Assembly: GCA_036501345.1 (NCBI GenBank)
Contig: DASYAN010000051.1
Coordinates: forward strand, 1-22,152
Reading direction: 5' to 3'
DNA: 22,152 bases
Origin: DASYAN01 sp036501345
GTDB lineage: Bacteria > Chloroflexota > Ktedonobacteria > Ktedonobacterales > Ktedonobacteraceae
Shown: one piece after another, positions 6,704 to 13,800 of the stretch
How positions within the stretch are numbered: position 1 is the stretch's first letter
Layout: every line of letters begins with the position of its first letter
Made by a program: the position numbers and the translations under genes
The notes under the pieces: model-generated
Databases searched by the model: none
Seen by the model: only the letters and a program-made list of their open reading frames with translations
Told to the model about the DNA's origin: nothing

Positions 6704-8638
6704 ATGCAAGAGAAATTCCATCAGTATGACCTGACGACACAATTGGCCAGAAAACATTCGCATACGACCTATCTGGCTTCTCCAACCCATGAACCTGAAC
6801 GTCAAGTGGTTCTCATTGTGTTCACTCCATCGCTTTTCCATTTCCCTCGTGAACGTGAGAATCTGCTGTATGAGTTTCAAAAAATGAAACAGCTACAACA
6901 TTCGCATTTAGTGCCTATCTTGAATATAGGGATAGAAAAAGAGTATCCCTTTGTTGTGCGGGAGTACCTAACCAACGGTTCTTTACGCAGCCGTCTCAAG
7001 AAGATCGCTCCTGACCGGTTAGAGCTAAAGGAAGCGCTCACCATTGTCTTGGGAGTAGGAGAAGCTCTCGTTTACCTTCATGAGCATAATACTGTTCATG
7101 GCAATATCAAACCAGAGAATGTTCTCTTCGGTGCAAACGGCCAGATCTTCCTGGCCGACCCCCTTCTTATTGCCAGAAATGATGCCTTTATTCGTGACCA
7201 GAGTACACAAGAGTATGCCTTCTGCTACACAGCTCCAGAGCAATTTACTGACACCAGCAATGCCAGGACTGATCAATATGCTCTGGGCTGCCTGGCCTAC
7301 GAACTGATTACGGGACGAGTTCCTTTTGCTAGACAGAGTCTGACTTCCATGATGGGAGAACGGGCCAATATTCTACCTGCTCCCCTCTCCGAGAGTGTTG
7401 CTACCTTGCCACCTTCTTTTGAAATTGCCCTGTTCAAGGCCTTAGCCAGAGATCCTGCCGAGCGGTTTTTTGATTTCTCGCTGTTTCTGGACGTCATCCA
7501 ATCCGTCTTATCACCTCCGCCTGCATTTCCTCTTTTACTCCCTACCTATTCTCGGAAGAATACAACCTCCTCTCAACCCGTACACAGAGAATGTGACAGC
7601 CTGTATCAGCCACTTATGGTGCAGAGGTCTAATGGATCTACTACTATATTTTTAGAAGTTCCCTCAGATGGACAGACTGTGGCCACACCGATCACTGAGA
7701 AAGATACAAATGCCTTACCATCTAGCAATCCCTCTGTGGAGGAACAGACAGATACATTGCCTGTGGAAGGACCTGCAAGCTCCACTTATAAGCAGAGCAG
7801 CGATACAACAAACAAGATGGCTCCTACTAGTACACCACACAGTGGACAGACTGTACAAATACCATACAGCACAAGAATAGTCATAGGATCAGTACATCTT
7901 CTCTTAGTAATCGGAACTTTAGTTATTTACACAGCTTTTTCACCGTTTAGGATCGTTCAAGCCGAAATGTTTTGGCATCCAACCCAAGTTGTGAGACAAG
8001 CGGTCACACAGATCAAGAATAGTCCACTCAAACAACCCTCTGCACAAGTCATAAGCACGGTAACTGCGCAAGTTCCTGCACAAGCCACAAGTACAGTAAC
8101 TGCACAAGCCATAAGCACGGTAACTGCGCAAGTTCCTGCACAAGCCACTAACAACCCAGTGACACAACGCCCTGTACAAAACCAAGCCTCCAATGCACCA
8201 ATAGTACTATCACCTTCTCCAACACCAACGCCGCAAAGCTATGAAGCAGAAGCGTCACAGAATACGCTAACTGGTGATGCAACCATACTTGGTTGTGGTA
8301 CTGGTGCTAGTGCATGCTCTGGGGGATACAGAGTAGGCTATATCGGTCTGAATACTGCAAACAATGAAATGGGTAATTTACAGTTCAATAATATCAACAA
8401 GAGTATTAGCGGCAATTACACGCTCACTATTCACTATCTTATGGTCGGGTCAGACACGCTTACAGGATATATGAGTGTGAACGGTGGACCTGCAGAGATT
8501 GTCAATTTTCCAAGTCTTGCTAATGGGGATGTAACTGGAACAGCTAGTATCACCATTAGTCTGAAGGCTGGGAATAATACTATCGAGTTCTCCAATCCAT
8601 CGACTTTCGCCCCCGATATTGATAGAATTGTTGTGTGA
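6704..8638 (+). CDS. Membrane pseudokinase with extracytoplasmic CBM6/35-like module
   Basis: 644 residues; ATG at 6704 with AAGGGG 7 bases upstream. Residues 8-270 follow the Ser/Thr kinase fold pattern: 'YPFVVREYL' hinge, 'VHGNIKPENVLF' loop, 'CYTAPEQF' (APE), 'TDQYALGCLAYELITGRVPF' and a C-lobe. The catalytic set is lost, however. The glycine loop reads LARKHSHTTYLA, the beta-3 Lys position is hydrophobic (VVLIVF), the catalytic Asp of HRD is Asn134 (HGN), and DFG is D152-P-L. This predicts a pseudokinase with scaffold or sensor function. Residues 275-390 are a polar linker and about 391-411 one membrane span. Residues 440-510 are a Thr/Ala/Gln linker with a 20-residue repeat. Residues 512-644 are a beta-rich module beginning 'YEAEAS' and ending 'DIDRIVV', as in CBM6/CBM35 carbohydrate-binding domains. 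The likely role is sensing or binding envelope polysaccharide; no partner is evident. Confidence 0.85.
   Translation: MQEKFHQYDLTTQLARKHSHTTYLASPTHEPERQVVLIVFTPSLFHFPRERENLLYEFQKMKQLQHSHLVPILNIGIEKEYPFVVREYLTNGSLRSRLKKIAPDRLELKEALTIVLGVGEALVYLHEHNTVHGNIKPENVLFGANGQIFLADPLLIARNDAFIRDQSTQEYAFCYTAPEQFTDTSNARTDQYALGCLAYELITGRVPFARQSLTSMMGERANILPAPLSESVATLPPSFEIALFKALARDPAERFFDFSLFLDVIQSVLSPPPAFPLLLPTYSRKNTTSSQPVHRECDSLYQPLMVQRSNGSTTIFLEVPSDGQTVATPITEKDTNALPSSNPSVEEQTDTLPVEGPASSTYKQSSDTTNKMAPTSTPHSGQTVQIPYSTRIVIGSVHLLLVIGTLVIYTAFSPFRIVQAEMFWHPTQVVRQAVTQIKNSPLKQPSAQVISTVTAQVPAQATSTVTAQAISTVTAQVPAQATNNPVTQRPVQNQASNAPIVLSPSPTPTPQSYEAEASQNTLTGDATILGCGTGASACSGGYRVGYIGLNTANNEMGNLQFNNINKSISGNYTLTIHYLMVGSDTLTGYMSVNGGPAEIVNFPSLANGDVTGTASITISLKAGNNTIEFSNPSTFAPDIDRIVV
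8041..8148 (+). repeat. 60-bp period repeat in the pseudokinase linker
   Basis: 48 bases at 8041-8088 recur at 8101-8148 with one mismatch, in frame. They give two copies of ISTVTAQVPAQAT separated by STVTAQA. This is a recently expanded Thr/Ala/Gln/Pro spacer outside the membrane. Confidence 0.85.
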
Positions 8639-8764
8639 TTTAGGATACCATTCATGCGTTTTTTCGCTGAAATGATTTATATCACCATAACTCTTTTGAT
8701 GGCACATCGACTCACTATTATATGGCCATTGCCAAACAATTATAGATAATTACTGTATTCTTTA

Positions 8765-9853
8765 CTATAAAGAGTTTTCTGTCTTGGATATATCATTCCA
8801 GACACCATTCAAGAAGAAGTGGCGAAGTTGTTCTAAATAAGGTTCGATGCTTATACCTTGCTCTTGAAGCCAGTGAGGACTATAATAGGTATCATGATAG
8901 AGTTCTCCCGCATCACAGCCAATTATGACCAACGCACCAGACTCGTGTCGCTGCACCATATCAGCCATTAACATACAGGTCCCATACAAGTTTGTGCCAG
9001 TAGAACCGCCATATTTTTTCCCTACAATTTCTTCCAGCAAATGAATAGCAGCATAAGAGGCAGCGTTGGGCACTTTGATCATATGATCAATGATCTCTGG
9101 GAGAAAGGAAGGCTCCACTTGAGGACGACCAATCCCTTCAACTCCTGAACCTCTCTGAGTGGTAAGACACTCATCTCGGGTGTGGTAGTAGTCGTAATAA
9201 GCAGAATACTCAGGATCAACGACACAGACTTGTGTCTCATAGCTGCGGTAACGAATGTAGCGCCCCAACGTTGCAGCAGTTCCGCCAGTACCAGCCCCAC
9301 AGATAATCCAGCGCGGGTTTGGATATGACTCATTAGAGAGTTGATTAAAGATTGATTCGGCAATGTTGTTGTTACTACGCCAGTCAGTTGCACGCTCAGC
9401 AAAGGTAAATTGATCCATGAAATGTCCATGCATTTCGTCAGCTAACTCTCTGGCACGAAGACGGTCTTGGCGTGGATCATCAACAAATACACACTCACCA
9501 TCATACCTCTGAACACGACGAATCTTTTCAGGTGACGTACTATGAGCCATGACAGCAATAAACCTTAATCCAAGCAAACGTGCATAGTATGCCTCAGAAA
9601 CAGCAGTATTTCCAGACGATGCTTCTATAATCGGGGTATTACGCTGGATCTTACCATTGCAGAGTGCATAAAGGAAGAGCGAACGGGCCAACCTATGCTT
9701 CAAACTTCCCGTGATATGAGTTGATTCATCTTTAATATATAGCCTCAACTGGGGAAGTGCTGGCAACAGGACTGGGATCAGATGCGTATCAGATGAACGG
9801 TTATAGTCGGCATTAATGATTGCAATGGCTTCGCGAATCCACGAATCAGACAT
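8765..9853 (-). CDS. PLP-dependent cysteine synthase / cysteine desulfhydrase family enzyme
   Basis: 362 residues from the ATG at 9853, which is preferred because GAGGAG lies 7 bases upstream; in-frame ATGs at 9859 and 9880 lack a well-placed ribosome site. Fold-type II PLP enzyme: Schiff-base Lys52 in 'TGSLKHRLA', the substrate/PLP loop 'EASSGNTAVSEAYYARLLGL' (SGNT at 80-83), and the phosphate-binding Gly loop 'GAGTGGT' (186-192). Later 'GVEGIGRP' and 'IIGCDAGELYHDTYYS' resemble the branch containing mycobacterial Cds1 (L-cysteine desulfhydrase), which is about the same length. The reaction is either cysteine synthesis from an activated serine or cysteine breakdown to sulfide, pyruvate and ammonia; I favour the Cds1-like branch from the C-terminal motifs but cannot exclude a specialised synthase. 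The gene stands alone, convergent with the pseudokinase gene (126-bp gap, no clear terminator). Confidence 0.85.
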   Translation of the reverse strand: MSDSWIREAIAIINADYNRSSDTHLIPVLLPALPQLRLYIKDESTHITGSLKHRLARSLFLYALCNGKIQRNTPIIEASSGNTAVSEAYYARLLGLRFIAVMAHSTSPEKIRRVQRYDGECVFVDDPRQDRLRARELADEMHGHFMDQFTFAERATDWRSNNNIAESIFNQLSNESYPNPRWIICGAGTGGTAATLGRYIRYRSYETQVCVVDPEYSAYYDYYHTRDECLTTQRGSGVEGIGRPQVEPSFLPEIIDHMIKVPNAASYAAIHLLEEIVGKKYGGSTGTNLYGTCMLMADMVQRHESGALVIIGCDAGELYHDTYYSPHWLQEQGISIEPYLEQLRHFFLNGVWNDISKTENSL

Positions 9854-10022
9854 GAACATTCTCCTCAGTGCACACGCCATAATGGCTTAATATTTTAGCG
9901 AGCCGTTGTAGATGGACTCGTCATATATATATCACTATTATACCTTGCGATAGACCCGACAAGAGATATGTGATTGCCACCAAGAACAGCTATTGTTATT
10001 GTTTCCGTCATCGGCCACTTTC

Positions 10023-10178
10023 TTACCTTGCCTCCCTAGAAACACATTGTGGACAAACGTCCTGTACGGGGAGGTATTGCCCCACAAAATTTGAGAAGCC
10101 CTGATTGATATTTCTCTGAGTAGTTACCGTGATTGTATCAATACCGGAGGTGGCTCTACAGGCCAAAGTGCCCTCACC
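10023..10178 (-). pseudogene. Possible gene remnant ending in a CxxC motif
   Basis: An open stretch of about 51 codons runs from just after an in-frame TGA to a TAA at 10023-10025. Its product would contain 'NQGFSNFVGQYLPVQ' followed by 'DVCPQCVSREAR'. There is no ATG and no ribosome site, so if it ever coded, it is the tail of a lost gene; the single CxxC could be half of a zinc ribbon. I do not recognise the family and chance is a real alternative. Confidence 0.2.
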
Positions 10179-10350
10179 TCAAAACGACAATGATGACCCA
10201 AAAAAATTGATATACTTGATCAACTATGTCAAATTTGCACATATCATAACAATAATTTATGATAATAATAACATTGAAGAATGAATAAGTCCATGGTACT
10301 CTTTAATTCAAGATGCAGAGTCAGTATACGATCATAGTCGACGTGTGCTG

Positions 10351-10440
10351 CCATCATTTCTTGCCACTGTTGCCACCTTTCTTGCCACTGTTGCCATCAT
10401 TTCTTGCCGCTGTTGCCACCTTTCTTGCCATTGCTGGCAG
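10351..10440. repeat. Minisatellite with 43-bp period (paired 21/22-bp units)
   Basis: Four units of the form TTTCTTGCCACTGTTGCCA with alternating CC and TCA ends give a 21/22/21 spacing. The higher-order period is 43 bp: the block starting CCATCATTTC at 10351 restarts at 10394. Because the unit spacing is not uniformly a multiple of three, the array does not look selected for coding. Confidence 0.7.
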
Positions 10441-10753
10441 AGTAGATCTGAAAAGTGTTATTAAGCCAGCTTTGCCAATGCACAGCATCGTCATCGACTT
10501 TGCTCCTGCAAAAGCACATCTATTCAATGAACTGAAAAACAGATATATATGATGAAATAGGCTTTTCTTCTTCTGATTTTTCATGCCAGTAGGGCTTTCT
10601 GATAGCATTGAGACCAAGGATCAATATCCTATTCGGCTCACAATCATGTTATTCTCGGAGAAAAATGCCAAGACACTGATCTTCAGACTATTCTTACTAT
10701 ACAATTGTAATAGTCTATAAATGTAAGACATGCGTCAAAAGAAGGTACTTCTG

Positions 10754-10793
10754 CTTGACAGTGTTGATCTTGCGCAAGCACAAAACTGTCAAG
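10754..10793. promoter_or_regulatory. 40-bp symmetric dyad upstream of the giant gene
   Basis: The outer arms CTTGACAG (10754-10761) and CTGTCAAG (10786-10793) are perfect complements. The exact centre is the 10-bp palindrome CTTGCGCAAG (10769-10778), with 7 bp on each side; 17 of 20 positions of the half-site match. Two further outer base pairs plus two G-U pairs would extend an RNA hairpin to 10750-10797. It ends 67 bp before the ATG at 10861. It is either a multi-site operator or an untranslated-leader hairpin; no T-run follows directly, so a simple terminator is less likely. Confidence 0.6.
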
Positions 10794-10798
10794 TGGAC

Positions 10799-10827
10799 TT
10801 GGTGCATGCCTAAGCAAATTTTTAATA
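10799..10827 (+). promoter_or_regulatory. Possible promoter of the giant gene
   Basis: TTGGTG (10799-10804) and TTAATA (10822-10827) are 17 bp apart, immediately downstream of the large dyad. The match to consensus is weak, and the AT-rich context makes chance matches likely. If real, the dyad lies just upstream of the -35 box, where an activator would bind. Confidence 0.25.
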
Positions 10828-10860
10828 ATCAGTTTATAAGTCCATAAGGAGAAATATATT

Positions 10861-13800
10861 ATGTTAGAAGGACCTTTTTCTAGTAGAGCCCACCACTTTG
10901 GTCCAAAAGATGTAAATCCTTGGGAAAAGCGTGGGGAGAGGCGTGTTAGATTCTCAAAAACCGTTATTGATTCTGAAGTATCTAAAACTACCAATGCTTC
11001 CCTTAAGAAACGTGATCCTCTTATGCAGGAAATTCCCCTTGAGCAATATATTGATGGCATGAATCCAAATTCAAAAAAGAATTACCTAAATCTTTTCGAG
11101 AAAGCAAAGCGTCACCGTAATGCAGCAAATGTTAACAATATCATAAATACCACATATCAAGCAGAAAAGGTAAATAAAGATTTTATGATAGAAAAACAAA
11201 TATTGGAAGAAGGAAACGCAAAAATAAAAGGATGGAAACTTGAATTTATCTCTCGGGCAAAATCCTTTTTTAAAGAATATATTCTGTATCCGCTGGGCAA
11301 TGATTATAGTAAAGGCATCACTATTACTGCAGACACAAAAAAGGAAGTAGATAGAAAGAATAAAGAAACTTTCTACTGGAATCAAGCTTTAGGATTCTTT
11401 CTAGAGACGAAACTTAAAGATATAGATAAGCGCACTACTGACAATCCGAAGTTCAAAGATCTCTCAAATAGTTTTTCTGAAGGATATTATAAAGAAGATG
11501 GAGAAGATGTAAATAAAGCTGTAGATGTTTTAAAAAAATTACATCCATATTTGGATGATATTAATATTACACTCGCAGAAAAAACACAAAAAGTAAAAGA
11601 TGGCTGGAATGCAATTGGAAAGGCAATTTCTAAACAAATTAGCATAGCAAATCAAAGATTGACGGAAATTGAAGCACAACACAAAGCACACACAGATTTA
11701 ACTAAACAATTAGGTGATACATATGAAGAGCCAGCATTGAATGATAGCAAATTGGCTGGTAGTAGTGAACTCGCTGACTGGCGAGCTCAACTAGCTGAAG
11801 ACCAAATTGAAAAAACAGCAGTATGTCTTGAAGAAAAGGTTAAGGGACTTGCTAAACTAACTGCAGAACTTAGTGGGCAAAGTAGCCTTGCTCAACAAGG
11901 TAATGAACTCGCTACCCTAGCTAAATCACTTACTCAACGAGCCACAGGACTCATTGACCAGAATATTGTGCATTACACTAATAGTGATGTCTCTGACCTA
12001 GCCAAAGAATTTACTCAACAAGCCACAGAGCTTGTTAAACAAGCCGAAAAACCATCTGCTGACTCAGCCGAAGCATATAGTCAACTAGCCGAGGGTTATC
12101 AGAAACTAACCGACAAACTTGATCAATTAACCCAAAAATTTGTTCAAGCCGCGAACGTTGATGCACCACAAAATCACGAAGATCATAGAGACGTTTCTAA
12201 TGCTGAAAACGATCAAGAACATCATAAAGATGATGTCGAAAGTTCCGAAGGCAATCGCAAAGACCACAAACATACGAAATCAGATGAAATATATACTAAC
12301 CAAGCCCTAGAATTTGCCAAACAAGCCAGCGCTTTTAAGAGCCAGATTGAAGAATTTAATAAACAGGCAACAGAATTTGCTACGAAGGCTGAAAAGCCCG
12401 CCATTAGTAATGCAATGGGTGCAACCGAATCTGTCAGAAAAGTTATAGACATATTGGAAAAAATACGGGTAGATTCAGAAAATATACCTGAAGGTGAAAA
12501 TAAAGATTTTTGGAAAAATAGTAGTTATTCAATAGAACAATCAATGAGAGATTTAGAAGAAGCAAAAACTAAGTTAGAAGAAACGTTAAATGCAATAAAA
12601 GAAAAAGAAGATATAAAAGACAATAGTTACAGTGGGCCAACAATAAAAGATGTTGATTCAGCAATTGAAGCTGCAAAATCTGGGTTAAAAGATCTCAAAA
12701 GAATACGTAAAGAATATCAAAAAATGTCTCGTCTATATAACATTAAAGGAGATACAGAAATGGATGATTCAGAAAAACATAGAGTTTTCTCTCGCTATTA
12801 TATAACAAGGGCAAAAGAAACTGGAAATAGGTCAAAAGTTTATAAGGAACGCTTAGATCTTCTTAAGGCTTGTGGATTTAATTATCCAGGTCAATCAGCT
12901 AAATGCATTTCACTAGCAAGTCAAATTGCAGCATTAGAAAAAAAGATAGCAAATAATTACAAGGATATGTCTATAAATCAAGAAAAAAAGGACAGATATC
13001 AAAAAAAATTGGATAAGCTTTCAAGTATTGATGAAGCTTCAAAAACTGAAAAAAATAAGCAAGATATTGGAGATTTTGATGATATTATAAAAAAAGCTGA
13101 TAAGGCATATGAAGATGCTAAAGACCAAAAAAACGAGAATGTAGCAAAAATAGAAGGGTTGTATAGACAAGAGACAATATTCAGAAAGGATATTAAGGGG
13201 ACACCTACTTCACCTGAACCTGAAATGGGGCTTATAGACTCTGCAAAAAAGGATAGAGATAATCTTGATCTGCTCCGCAAAAAGTTTGAAGATAGCATAT
13301 CAGAGGGAAAACTAGATGATATGCAAACTAATATAACAGATTCTATAACAGCTTTAGAGAACAGTTTGCCTTATATGTTACATAAAATCGAACAAAATTA
13401 TACTTTAGCAAACAAAAAGATCAAAAGTACAATGAATGTAACAAAAGAAACAAATATTAAAGAGATATCAGGTGATACACATTTAGTATTTGAACCTGAA
13501 CATGCAGGATTGTTTGTGGCATCTCTGGGGGCAGAAAACTTTCTGGTGATGGAAGTAAGAGAAATCCGCCGTTTTAAACATGATCCAGAAACAGGACAAA
13601 GTATCATTGATTGGAGGTATGATAACCCACGAATCGAAGTATATAATAACACAAAGGATATGAATAGAAGATTTACAAGAAGAGTCTTGGACTATGATGT
13701 CGATACTGACAATAAAAGGCTTACTATAAATATACCGGGCAAAATTTTTAATAAAAGCTCAAAGAATGATAGAGGTAAAATACATATTACATCTAATGGA

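Larger units (their letters stand above)
9854..10860. other. 1-kb region without a credible intact gene
   Basis: From left to right it holds: the upstream region of the PLP enzyme; a 52-codon open stretch on the - strand (10023-10178) with no good start, ending in a CPQC motif, which may be a gene remnant; an AT-rich stretch with the palindrome TTGATCAA (10216-10223) and an 8-bp inverted repeat TATCATAA/TTATGATA (10242-10249, 10257-10264); a minisatellite (10351-10440); an 8-bp inverted repeat AGACTATT/AATAGTCT (10685-10692, 10709-10716); and the large dyad at 10754-10793. Open frames across the minisatellite (10313-10552 on +, 10354-10617 on -) are driven by the repeat and lack ribosome sites. 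The region marks the change from ordinary to AT-rich composition. Confidence 0.5.

Noticed and set aside
9854..9880. Earlier ATGs for the PLP enzyme
   Set aside because: The GAGGAG that serves the ATG at 9853 lies inside this extension, so the longer start is unlikely.
10351..10440. Short repeats considered as a CRISPR array
   Set aside because: Units are contiguous with no unique spacers and the unit length is about 21 bp, so this is a tandem repeat.
10313..10552. 79-codon + strand open frame with Leu/Pro-rich repeats
   Set aside because: It exists because of the minisatellite, has no ribosome site, and the repeat period is not a multiple of three.
10354..10617. 87-codon - strand open frame ending in Gly/Asn/Lys repeats
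   Set aside because: No ribosome site, its end is minisatellite, and the N-terminal part has no recognisable domain.
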